Positions 48,404 to 58,820 of a stretch of DNA of 64,000 nucleotides are shown here, in pieces. The notes under the pieces were generated by a model that did no database searches, had not been told where the DNA came from, and was given only the letters and a program-made list of their open reading frames with translations. The first letter of the stretch is position 1. Each line of letters opens with the position of its first letter. Location: assembly GCA_036250195.1 (NCBI GenBank), contig JAVHZZ010000010.1, forward strand, positions 110,471,525 through 110,535,524, read 5' to 3'. This stretch comes from Mixophyes australis (lineage: Eukaryota > Chordata > Amphibia > Anura > Limnodynastidae). The position numbers and the translations under genes were made by a program.

Positions 48404-48724
48404 GTCCAGAAAGATACCTTGTTGCAACGTTTTGGACTAATAACTATATTGTGAGGTGTTCAGAATACACTGTAAATTAGTGGAAATGCTTGTTATTGAA
48501 TGTTATTGAGGTTAATAATAGCCTAGGAGTGAAAATAAGCCCAAAAACTTGATTTTTAAACTTTTTATGTTTTTTTCAAAAAAAATCCGAATCCAATACC
48601 TTAAATCCGAACCGAGACCTTTCGTCAAGTGTTTTGCGAGACAAATCCGAACCTCAAAAATAACGAAAATCCGGATCCAAAACACAAAACACGAGACCTC
48701 AAAAGTCGCCGGTGCACATCCCTA

Positions 48725-48732
48725 GTTGTTTG
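48725..48732. repeat. hAT target-site duplication, right
   Basis: GTTGTTTG, identical to 42500-42507. Confidence 0.95.
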
Positions 48733-48736
48733 TACT

Positions 48737-48897
48737 TTGTTTTCCAGATATCTAATGTTAAATGCGTCATTTTAAACCAATCACCATATAAAAGGCCACA
48801 ATTGTGAGTTTGAACTGGACTGGCCTTTTGTAAATACGAGTAACACACAGAGGAATAAAGGCTGCCAAACACAAAAACCGAGCACAAGGTAAGGACA
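48737..48897 (+). promoter_or_regulatory. CCAAT/TATA promoter-like repeat with splice donor, right copy
   Basis: CCAAT at 48777-48781 and TATAAAAGG at 48787-48795 are followed by GAACTGGACTGGCC, AATAAAGG and AGCACAAGGTAAGG, a good 5' splice site (AAG|GTAAGG) at 48888/48889. About 110 bp match 42161-42265. A short untranslated first exon from about 48817 to 48888 is conceivable. No coding exon was recognised nearby, so the gene, if any, is unknown. Confidence 0.45.
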
Positions 48898-50465
48898 TCA
48901 AACATCAGAACGCAGACCTCCGTTTTGTCAGGTCGCCGGATAATATATCACAATCTATAATTAATTCACTTTCTTCAAGATGCAAATTAAAAGTTTACTG
49001 CTGTGCTATTTTTAAGTGTTTAAGCAAGAAAAAAGATGTGGATGTTTGACGTTCGTTAACATAATAACTAGGTCCTATCAAACTCGGTGATATCACTAAT
49101 TGTAGAGAAATCTGTTTGAGCCTGAAATGTGTGCATTGTAAATAGTGCTAAAGGTTCCCTCCCGGTTGGTATAAGATATGCAGTAATTAAAATCTATTTT
49201 CTAGGTAGAAATAAAAATTGTTGTTTTACTTTACTGTACATAAATAGCCACAGTGTATTACTGGGATGTACTGCTGAGATACAATAGAACCTGTAATTTC
49301 ATGGTCATGATATTCTAAAAGGGAAAAGTTACCGTCTTCATGTATATCATCTTTTCTCTTGACAGACACACATGCAAGTACTTGTATAAAATGAAAATTA
49401 AACCTATAACACAGTTTATGTGATAGAGCTAATGTCATTGTAACATTCACAAATATATACTAAAATATTCCAGGACACAGTGGGGAGCAAATTAAGAAAC
49501 CAAGCCTTAAATAAAGTAAGAATGACCAGAGCTATGTTTTTTAGAGTTCTGGTACACACCTAGAAACTATTCAAGCTAGCATAGATTCACCGTGTATATA
49601 ACAGAATACTATTACTCAGAGAGGATACTCTGGTATTTTATTATTCTTAAGAATGGAAGGATATTCTCTGTTTTGCTACACATTAGATCGCATATCTAAT
49701 TATGTACAGTCTCTTGTGCAACTATTTAATGTCTTACAGACACAAATACTAATGTTCTCATTCCCTGAACTCATGTAATGTTGGCAATCAAGGCCTACTT
49801 CCACATTCCCATCCTTTGAACCTCTTCTGGCTCAACTTCATCATTAATGTTAATATGAAGCCAGCCACACATTTGTCAAAAGTACATATAGTTAGTTGTG
49901 TTTCAGATTAAAATAAATAGCTCTTTGTCCTTCGATAAATAGAGCCCTAAGTCTGGTGTTGGACTTTGTCATTTTTGTAATATTTTTCACTTCCACTTGG
50001 TCCCACTATATAGGTCAGATGAATATGTGGTTCGGTTGTATAGCTCATTAATCACCAATTGTACATGAGAAATATTTATGGCATGTATCTGATAGCATTT
50101 ACTTTGTATCCAATAATCGCCTCAATATTTTCTTTATCTCTATTTAAAAGCATTCTGAGCATCTGTCACAAGCAGGAGATGAGCTGAATAGGCTGCATGA
50201 GCTGCTGTATTATATTCATTGGTATCATCTGTAGTGTAATTATCTTGATCCTAAAACAACTCTATGACAGTTACAAATACTTCTACAATTTCTGTTGTCA
50301 AAACTCTGTTCAACACGTCTAAAACCTGAGATAACTCTGTCTGAATCGGTACTTACATTGTGGTGAGTGTAGGCTGGATTCATTTCAGTAGCAGCGATAA
50401 TTACTTTCCATAGTCAAGGCCTGGCACCTGTAGTTCTTTACTGTCTGACCAGCGATATCTACAGG
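48898..50465. other. AT-rich DNA, no gene recognised
   Basis: No convincing exon follows the splice-donor candidate. No repeat with defined ends was seen. Confidence 0.45.
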
Positions 50466-50630
50466 CAGAGGCAGGCTGGGCAGGGAAGCAGGAGGGCATC
50501 TGCCCCCTTGGCCGCTCCCAGAGTTGGCTGCCTTGGCCTGGGTCACCTGCATTTTTTCCTTCAAAATGTTCCTAATAAGCTGACAAGTTGAGTCTCGCCT
50601 CCTGGGCTAAAATTTCCCAGCCCTCCCCTG
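50466..50630. mobile_element. hAT-like MITE, copy 2
   Basis: A 165-bp element that starts CAGAGGCAGGCTGGGC; the complement of its right end reads CAGGGGAGGGCTGGGA. It is flanked by TCTACAGG and TATACAAG, which match at 6 of 8 positions, as expected for an old 8-bp hAT duplication. It is homologous to 31475-31630. Confidence 0.75.
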
Positions 50631-51549
50631 TATACAAGACATTCTGCAACCATATGAAGTTACATATGAAGTAATGTGGTCGATCCGTGTAACATGCACC
50701 TTGCCATCGACACATGGTCTCCCATGAACTCAGTGCTGGAGAAAGATGGAGCTACAATTGGCTGGGGACTTGGTTTGGGGAAACGGGGTGATTCAGTGTA
50801 TTGGGGGCCTGAAATAAAATATCCTTTAGCTGGGAGACTGAGAAATCTGCTTCTTGGTGGACAACCCCTTTGATATTTCACATGAATGAAATTTCATGGG
50901 TAAAACTGTTGAAAGTATTTTTGGACAGGTGTGATACATTGTTTGGTGCTGTCATCCGAAATTCCTCTCTCCTTTCCTCTGATGTTCAATTGATGAGTTT
51001 TCTGTGTTTTGCTGCTAGACAGTAATGATGGTCACAAAACTCACAGGGCTTCATTTACAAAGTGCACTTTGGTTTAGCCGGACTGCTCCAAACAACATCA
51101 CAGTATACGCATAATCTCTGGTCTCCTGAGACACTTGCGCAATACACAAGAGCGCCTTGGTGTGCGGAGAGGCGGAAAGATCTGCAGGGGTGCAGCGTGC
51201 AAACGTCACATCAAACCTCTAAACGCTTTACAAACACCCCTTTCATTAAACACAACATTTATGGTTTTCTGCTAAAATACTGCTTGGCTCGGAGTCATTC
51301 ACGTCTTAAACTAATCATGAGACTGATGGGATATTGGGACTGTCTGTATTACAATATATTGTGTGTGTGAAGCTTTGTATTACATTGGTTAAAATGCACC
51401 TAGAGATGCAACATTAAGGCTCAAATGGTTCTACTAAAGATATAGAACCCAAAGAAAACCAACTCTGAGCTGGTGCAAAATCTTTATGGAACAGAAGTGG
51501 CTGCAGATTTCTCTGTAACACTAGGAACCAGTAAAAATGCTAAACATCT
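50631..51549. other. No feature recognised
   Basis: No supported gene or repeat. Confidence 0.45.
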
Positions 51550-51943
51550 GTGCACAACCGTCAGAGAACATTACCCAGAAGCACAGAGGTAAGTTTTCTC
51601 GGCGTCAGTGACGTTAGAATGACAAGATAGAATGTTCATTCTATCATTTTATCTTTGATAAAGTCTGGGTTCTACAGACGAAACGCATCGGTTTTCTACA
51701 CTGGGATCGCTGTTTCAGTTATTTAATATTGGACTCATCTTATATTTACACTGGTACCAGTTTTGTTCCCTCCAGGATTTATACACCCTAATTGATCTAT
51801 TTGGAACTTGCTACCAATGCTGAAATCAATCTCTACAGACTTTTGCATGTGAAGACCTACTCACCTTTGCTAATACTAACGTCACTGACGGTGAGGAAAC
51901 ATACCGCTGTGCTTCTGGGGTAATGTTCTCCGACGGTTGTGTA
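51550..51943. repeat. Foldback with 67-base inverted arms
   Basis: Arms at 51550-51616 and 51877-51943 are imperfect complements (ACAACCGTCAGAGAACATTA pairs with TAATGTTCTCCGACGGTTGT; GTCAGTGACGTTA pairs with TAACGTCACTGAC). The 260-base spacer contains AGACGAAACGCATCGG, a phrase known to me from frog repeats. No coding remains were seen and no target duplication is clear. It may be a foldback element or an inverted duplication. Confidence 0.8.
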
Positions 51944-52388
51944 CAGAGCACCCGGACAGAGTAATAAGCTGGGAGCTGCAGCATTGGAACCACTGAGACA
52001 ATTATGTGAGTTATATAATTTATCTCCTATACAAGTCCTCTGACAGTGATGGTCCATCAGGATCTGGACGTGGAACACCATTAATATACCAGCATTACTT
52101 TGATTGCTTTACATCCTCCAACTTGTGGGCCGATTTACTGGAAATCTTGGAGGGATTTTATAGTGATTATATCTGTATATGAACTACTATATATTTACTA
52201 GAGCTACATGGACATACTCAAAAGGCCTTACATAGGCTTGATAGACAACTGCTGAGACAACACAGGGTAATATTGTGGAAAAAAAACAAGAGAAGAAATA
52301 AGCCCAATAATTAATCCAATATTATAAATGGTACCAACTGCATGGTAATCTATCCTTAGCAAGTATGTATATAAAATTATGTTTGGTT
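51944..52388. other. No feature recognised
   Basis: No supported gene or repeat. Confidence 0.4.
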
Positions 52389-52848
52389 GTTACAAATAGA
52401 GATTCACTGACCCCCATTATTTGGAACACTGCTACCCCTCCTGTTTCTGTGTGAGCAATGGCACTGAGCAATGTCACTGGAGAGTGACAAGAACACTGCT
52501 ACCCCTGTTTCTGTGTGAGCAATGGCACAGAGCAATGTCACTGGAGACTGGAGAGTGACAAGAACACTGCTACCCCTCCTGTTTCTGTGTGAGCAATGGC
52601 ATCGGAGAGTGACAAGAACACTGCTACCCCTGATTCTGTGTGAGCAATGGCACTGGATCTCCAGGGGAGGGAGGTACTTATGGAATCCAAAACCCGTGAG
52701 ATCTGACAACGCAACAATGAAGTTTTGCCTCGATTCAGATCCGAGTACACGTGAAAGTACAGAGTCGGCTCATGAACCTACTCGGATCCTTTTAGTTCGG
52801 GTGGGTTCGGTTTTCAGAAAACCGAGCCCGAGCATTTCTAGTTACAAT
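52389..52848. mobile_element. Nonautonomous hAT relative of the 6.2-kb element
   Basis: The 444-bp element 52397-52840 starts TAGAGATTCACTGACCCCC, and the complement of its right end reads TAGAAATGCTCGGGCTCGG. The flanks GTTACAAA and GTTACAAT match at 7 of 8 bases, an 8-bp hAT duplication with one change. Its right part has ATCCGAGT, ACTCGGATCC and AGTTCGGG motifs like the subterminal motifs of the large hAT. The left half is a minisatellite (52423-52660) of four units of 55-71 bp with GAACACTGCTACCCC and GTGTGAGCAATGGCA. No transposase is encoded. Confidence 0.82.
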
Positions 52849-54076
52849 GGAAAACTAGCAGCTTTTAGTACTGTAGATGCAAAATTAAAACTTATTATTA
52901 TTTACAAATCTTGTACATTTACATGAACTGAACAGGATTGTTCATGTGGTGTTATTATGAAGGAATACACTATATGAAACATTTTAAATGCTAAAATGAA
53001 AGATGAAATCTGCAGACAGACATATCTAGTGATTTGTGCAATGTAAGTGTTGGCGTGTAGAGAGTATTGTGTAACGTGAGGACAGAGATTACAAGGACAA
53101 TGAAAGACATCGATGTATCAATATCTTCTGCATTGTCCTTCAGAGACAATCTCCAGACATCCCAGCGCGTCTGTGAATCACATACAAAGGAACGGACATT
53201 GTCTGAATAAAACCAGGTTTATCTCCAGAGTTATTCTGATATGTGTAACTTACGATCACTGAGCGCTGCTGAGTCTGATGGCTGCGTACACAGACACAAC
53301 CGTACAGTATCACCATATGGTCACATTTTCAGTTTAAGAGATATATTAAAGTCCTCTTTACATTGTACTTGCCACTTATTTTATACATTATTTCAGCCGT
53401 TCTTCTTATAACCATTTTTAGTCTGTTTTCTATCTTTAGTGTTTTCAGACTAGTATCAGTGTTCCTGCAGCACAGGTGCAATCATTACTGACTGATACAT
53501 TGTAACATCCACAGGTGATATAATGATTTCCCCTGTCACCTAGAAAACCTGCCCTGTCAGGGCTGCCAAAAGACTGGATTTTGGAAAACCTGTTAAACAA
53601 ACATATGGAATGGACAATTGATCGCTTACAATCTTAAATAAAATGCAATACCCACTGTATGAGATCTGACATGTTAAGCTTTATTATTCCATTATCCGCT
53701 ATGAAGTCAATGACATAGTAATGTTTACACTGTTGTAGCCACTATATTAAATGTGGAAGATTTTAGTGCAATTTTGTATAATACGGAAATTTCACTCGTC
53801 AGATCATATTAATTAATTGCTAAATGTTTCCTGTACCTGTCAGTGTGATGTGTCAGTTATTTCTCATCTTTCATAGAGAGGTCAGAGTTCTGATGGAAAT
53901 TGATGGTAAAATAGAAGCATACATCGGATATATATGACAACACCACACACAAATATTATTTTAATGTGAAGTGTGAAATGTTTTGTCAGAAAACGTGTGA
54001 GACTCAGGTAGTATCAGAATTTCAATGGCAATGTGCGAATTGATTGAAATCTGCACGAACATATTCAGATATGATC
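52849..54076. other. AT-rich DNA, no gene recognised
   Basis: Looks single-copy, with no repeat of definable ends. Confidence 0.45.
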
Positions 54077-54125
54077 AGTAGATTTATAAGACACCAACAT
54101 ATTCAGTAGCGCTGTACAGTAGTAG
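54077..54125 (-). mobile_element. LINE/SINE 3'-tail fragment
   Basis: ATTTATAAGACACCAACATA then AGCGCTGTACAGTAG is a short piece of the tail seen at 14655 and 35929. Confidence 0.55.
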
Positions 54126-54146
54126 AACTCTGCTGAATAAAGTGTG

Positions 54147-54254
54147 AAATACTGTCTGTTTTTTTCATGTAGCACACAAATACTTGATAGCTTATTTGTA
54201 CACTGAAATTTAAAGTTGATATTTGTGTGCTACATGAAAAAACAGTCAGTATTT
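54147..54254. mobile_element. Hairpin (35-37 base arms), probable MITE
   Basis: Arms 54147-54183 and 54220-54254 pair nearly perfectly (TTCATGTAGCACACAAATA against TATTTGTGTGCTACATGAA) around a 36-base loop. Downstream, CTTAATGAATCAGCCCC near 54350 looks like the end of the GAATCAGGCC family, so a larger nonautonomous element may be present. Confidence 0.7.
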
Positions 54255-55307
54255 AACTTATGTGCAAAACAGAACACTAATTTGCACCCCTTGCATTGTA
54301 ACATGGTTTTGTCCAGGAGACTGAAAGAAGAAGTTTCTGAAGTTAAGATCCTTAATGAATCAGCCCCTCAGTTCTTAGAAACCCGGATGATTCCTAAACC
54401 AGAATTAATTGTTCCCCTTACTTCCCAAACATCCACAGTTCTAAAAAAATTCTCTTTTTGCAAATAATTTGTGACAGGAACTGCGCTCTGCGTCCTTTGC
54501 AACTTGCTAGAATGTTATTTATGCAACGTTGAGAAAATAATTGTTTTTATCTCAGCTGCTGTTAATGTAGATAGAAGATGCATTGGTAACATGATTGCCT
54601 CCAAGGCCCCTGAACATGGCTGAAGTCTGTACGTGGCCCTTCACGCACCCGCAGGGGCCCTACCAGCATGGGGGCAGAAATATAATGACATGATACATAT
54701 CTTGAGAGGCTGAGGCCTCTTTGATCTTTCAACAATTCTAAATATTTACTATCTCTTATCAATGCAGCTTCCAAACCATCTAACACAGCCCCACGGGGGA
54801 GAGAATGACGCAGAACAGGAAACTAAAACAGACAAAAAAATGCTACATTATAACAATTTTTTCATCTTCTTTTATTCAACTTCAAAGATAATGTAAAATT
54901 GAAGCATAAATGCCCCAGCTTTGTAGTGGAAGTATTGCAAGTTTCTTTAATAATTAAAATATGTGAGTCCTGAGAATGGAGTGTAATATAATTAGTCATT
55001 AAGCCGCGGATCGCTGTTGCCGGGAAGGTTTGATTTTTCCCCGATCTTGATGCTATGTGTAGGCTTTACAGGATTTACATTAGATGCTTCATTTAAATGT
55101 ATTAAAATCAACTTCTTCGCATTTTAAAATAGTCAAAAATTTCTCCTGCGGGAGAAAACAACTCTTGTTGGCAAAGGGGTCTTCTGGCTGAAATTTCCTT
55201 TATAAATTATAAAAATCCTTATGCAGTAAATATTGTGTTTTGGAATAAAATGGTATAAACAGCGTCTTGAGTGTAACTAACAGAACAGAGTGAGCACAGG
55301 AGACATA
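54255..55307. other. No gene; 54930-55260 looks single-copy
   Basis: No supported gene. The AT-rich block 54930-55260 lacks repeat features and could be tested for cross-species conservation. This is a guess. Confidence 0.35.
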
Positions 55308-55514
55308 GGGGAAGATTAAGTGTGCGGCGAGGGGGCTCTGGAACGGTCATCGAAGTTACGTCGCGGCGATGTCTGGCCTCAAATTTCTGCTCTTACTTCA
55401 TTGAGGTCTGAGCAACAACAGGTGAAGATTCCAGTACCGTATAAACCTGAAGTGTTCGCAGCCGGATATCTCTTTGATGTCCGTTGGTACATCAAGCATT
55501 AATAAATGTACCCC
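55308..55514. mobile_element. Possible MITE, GGGGAAGATTAA/TTAATAAATGTACCCC ends
   Basis: The ends are weakly complementary and both are bordered by ATA. The right end (complement GGGGTACATTTATTAA) is a pattern I associate with frog MITEs. Internal pairing is poor, so this is an old copy or a chance match. Confidence 0.4.
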
Positions 55515-55818
55515 ATATATCATTGGCAGATTGGTGCATCGCTATGGTGTTAATGTGGAAGAGATCATTTCCTGCCCAAGGTGGCTGTGGCCTTGTTCTA
55601 GAGGCGTCTCCCAATAGTGGAGTCTGGATATTCTCCTATGGATGCAGAGGGCTAACAAGCGGATCTACATGTAAAGAAAGGCCCTGTGTCCACATATCTT
55701 GCTGTTACTTAAGGATCTTTAAGTGCAATATGACGAGTGGCTGAGTCACAAGAAGTCTCTAAACCGTGCACAATTGCGTTAAATGGGACACTTTGTACCA
55801 CACTATTTTTTTTCCTTG
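55515..55818. other. No feature recognised
   Basis: No supported gene or repeat. Confidence 0.4.
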
Positions 55819-56448
55819 TGTTACGCCCTATGCGGAGTGATTATATCCACGCCCCCTGGGGATCTGGAGGCGTGCGTCACAGCTGTAGGGGCGGGGCAGA
55901 GTGCTGGGGTGAGCCCGCCTCATTGGGCAGTCAGTGAGTCAGGAAGCCTCGGGGGCGTGCCTGCAGCGGTGACACCTGGGAGTTCAGATGATAACCCGCC
56001 TGCGGCTCAGTGGTCTGCAGCCTGAGCCCAGGGCAGACCGGAGCCACACTGAGGTCACCACGGTAACCCCGTCTCAGAGGTAATTCAGCTGTCTGCAACT
56101 TAAGATCTCAGCTCAGGAGAGAAAAAGGATGTAAATAAAGTGTCTTCTCTTTATTTAATTACATTGTACTGCGCTACTATGCCTGTGTCAGCATGCTATC
56201 CAAATAATTTACTACTAAACTGCATGTGCAGGGACATCTGTCGTACCCCCTGTACCCTGGAAGGAGGAGGACTGAGCTGGGTAGTGGAATGACCTCCGGA
56301 GGTAGGTACCCTGGGATATGTTCCTCTCCTCCACTCCCCTCACATCAGGTAAATATACACCTCTGACCCTTCCAGGACTAGTAATGGTCAGTATCCGGCT
56401 ACCAGGTATCCCTAGCTGATCGGTCACTATATGATCAGACCCCTTACA
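55819..56448 (+). mobile_element. Candidate solo LTR
   Basis: A 630-bp GC-rich block starts TGTTACGCCC and may end ACCCCTTACA. It contains GGGGCGGGG (Sp1-type) near 55889 and AATAAA at 56134-56139 in the second half, so the layout fits an LTR with TG...CA ends. The flanking pentamers CCTTG and CCAAG match at only 3 of 5 positions, and no internal coding region, primer site or second copy is present. A GC-rich nonrepetitive block is the alternative. Confidence 0.4.
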
Positions 56449-57443
56449 CCAAGAAGCCGAGTCCTTCCGTCTACACAGACTCTGTGAATCGGCTTTTACA
56501 GCTGTTTGAATGATAGTTGCTCTGTTGGGATCTAAGAATTCGGCTATTTAATTATTTCTAGAGAATGTGAAAACATAAACAAAGTTCCTTGTAATAAATT
56601 TTTAAATCTAGGTTACATGTTTTATTTAAAGTACTCATCCATTTTCAACTTTCAATCTATGAACTTTGCATTAATATCCAGCATTACAGGGTTTTTTTTC
56701 CTCCACCATACAAAAAGAAACATCAATAGTTTGTTTTTCACTGTGCTGCGAGGAACATGCAGTGTATGAAAATGAGCCCTTAGCGCTGACAGCGAGGGAA
56801 AGTGATTAGCGCAGTACACGAAACACTGCAGAGATGCTGTCATATCTTCCAATGATATCTTCCTTAGAACTGAGCAGGAAACAACAGATCCGGCATTGTA
56901 AACTCAAATGTATGCTGATAATTTCTATTGTAGATAAAACGCTAAAAGATCTGATTGTGGGTTGACATGCATTCATTAAAAGACACATTATAGTATCATG
57001 TTTCTCTAACAGCGCAGTTTATTTATATCCATAGTTGTGGGGATGGCCACGGCGGCTGTTACTGCTATTACTGTGGTGGCAACAGAGTTCCTGTAATAAA
57101 TTATAAGCAGAAACAGAGTTTGTTAAGACTTGTTAAAGTGGACTAATTTAAGGGATTATAATGAGTCTATATTAAGAGGTAGCTCTGGTTCATATGTGTC
57201 AGATATTCTGCAGAATAAACAAAGCGACTAATTTATTAGATACATTTCCATGACTGCTCACACGGTGAGGATATAACCAGACATATAATAACAACTGATT
57301 AGCACAGAGAACTATTTCAGTATAGCAAAAACCGTATGAGTCCACGGATGCCAGAACTGCCGTGTGGTGTAATGTAGATAATGATATAGTGATACAAGTA
57401 CAGGAACGTTTGTTTTATGCCGGGGACAGTGTTGCCCATCACG
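56449..57443. other. No gene recognised
   Basis: AT-rich, no repeat with defined ends. Confidence 0.45.
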
Positions 57444-57558
57444 AGGATCACTTCACAGTAGCTGTGTACCCACCTGGGAGTGGCCTTTTCCAGCAATATA
57501 GGGTTCTATGCCACAAGGACCGTCCTGCAATGGTCCCGGAACATGACAGTGAATAACC
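57444..57558 (+). pseudogene. Mariner-like transposase relic
   Basis: The plus strand reads DHFTVAVYPPGSGLFQQYRV then LCHKDRPAMVPEHDSE and a stop. It parallels the broken transposase at 5936-6710 (HPFMAAVFPDGSGLCQQDNA, PCHTAGMV, EEHDKE). The second catalytic Asp of the QQD motif is Tyr here, and several codons before EHDSE are missing. Nothing recognisable remains on either side. Confidence 0.65.
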
Positions 57559-57611
57559 TTAATTTAGGGTCTAGCCCGGGCACCAGATCTCATCTAATGT
57601 ATATTATATAC

Positions 57612-58024
57612 TGAGGGTAGATGGGACAGAGCAATGTTCTGCAGATATCTAGAGAGGTCAGTAATGTAATAATCTGCAGAATATATCACTATGTATCTGT
57701 CAGTGGGTAGATGGGACAGAGCAATGTTCTGCAGATCTCTAGAGAGGTCAGTAATGTAATAATCTGCAGAATATATCACTATGTATCTGTCAGGGGGTAG
57801 ATGGGACAGAGCAATGTTCTGCAGATCTCTAGAGAGGTCAGTAATGTAATAATCTGCAGAATATATCACTATGTATCTGTCAGGGGGTAGATGGAGCAGA
57901 GCAATGTTCTGCAGATCTCTAGAGAGGTCAGTAATGTAATAATCTGCAGAATATATCACTACGTATCTGTCAAGGGGTAGATGGGACAGAGCAATGTTCT
58001 GCAGATCTCTAGAGAGGTCAGTAA
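57612..58024. repeat. 90-bp tandem repeat, about 4.6 copies
   Basis: GCAATGTTCTGCAGAT starts at 57631, 57721, 57811, 57901 and 57991, so the period is exactly 90. Units also carry TAATCTGCAGAATATATCAC and CTATGTATCTGTCAG. Because 90 is a multiple of three, one minus frame stays open for 153 codons; this is not a gene. Confidence 0.96.
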
Positions 58025-58100
58025 TCAGGTGTGATGTTTTACTCACTTTAAACATTGTTTTTTATATTGAACAGGAATAATGTATTATTTACACATTATT

Positions 58101-58820
58101 GGCCTGATCATTAAGGATCTTAAATGCTGATACGTGACGTATTTTTTGCATAAAACCGCTCTGCGCACGTCCAGAACCGGATTATACGCCAGAGAACGCA
58201 GCAACGTCCAATTCATCTTTGAGAGCAAAAAGAATCTTAATACAGCCTATGATTTCAGGGGTGTAACAGGGAAGGGACTGGGCGTATGCCCATAGTCAGT
58301 GTACAGTCAGGGCGTGCCAAGCTGGAGCGCACACAGCAGTGTCCTATTCAAGCTTTGGGCATCTCTCTGGTACGTGATTTTCAGCCGTATTACTTGCACC
58401 AGCTACAGATCAGGTGTAAGTGCTGATTACTAGTGATGACGGCTGTGTATACAGCTAGAACATGTGTTTGTAATCAGGAGCAGCTGTAACAATGTATATA
58501 ATGTACAGTAGATATTAATAACATCCTAATATTTTTTTTTACTTTTTTTCCTTAAAGAATCAGGACCTATGTTATAAACAGGTGACATTAATTGAATAGT
58601 TTTATTTTTTTTCTGTGTCTTGTTTTGGAACTGTATATTCCACATATAGTGGACGTACACTGCAGTGTGATGTCTGTTAGAGCAGAGCGCACCTAGACCT
58701 GTATTCATCACCAGACGTCTCTTCCCATCCGCTCCTTGCTGAATACGGACGTACATATACCCGGTTTACTTGTGGTTTTGTTTTTTTTAAAACGCTCAGT
58801 ACGTTAATGAATCAGACCTT
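58101..58820. mobile_element. Nonautonomous element with GGCCTGAT...ATCAGACC ends
   Basis: The left end GGCCTGATCATTAAGGATC and the right end GTTAATGAATCAGACCTT are imperfect inverted repeats. Internal blocks (CTGAATACGGACGTAC, TTTTTTTTAAAACGC) are shared with 370-468 and 7390-7510. No transposase is present. The length (about 720 bp) may include other insertions. Confidence 0.55.

Larger units (their letters stand above)
42508..48724 (+). mobile_element. Complete hAT transposon, 6.2 kb
   Basis: The left end is TAGGGATGAGCGCAC, and the complement of the right end is TAGGGATGTGCACC. The exact 8-bp duplication outside both ends fixes the borders. Inside, both ends carry many copies of a TCCGA or TCGGA motif (for example AATCCGAG, GCGGATCCGAG, GTCGGATCT at the left; AATCCGAATCC, AAATCCGAACC, AATCCGGATCC at the right), a likely set of transposase-binding subterminal repeats. 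The interior holds a promoter, duplicated leader, transposase gene, hairpin, poly(A) signal, transposase relics and a 77-bp array. The undamaged duplication and long open frame suggest a recent insertion. Confidence 0.96.

Noticed and set aside
57594..58055. 153-codon frame on the minus strand
   Set aside because: The 90-bp repeat is a multiple of three, which keeps one frame open. No domain and no homologue recognised.
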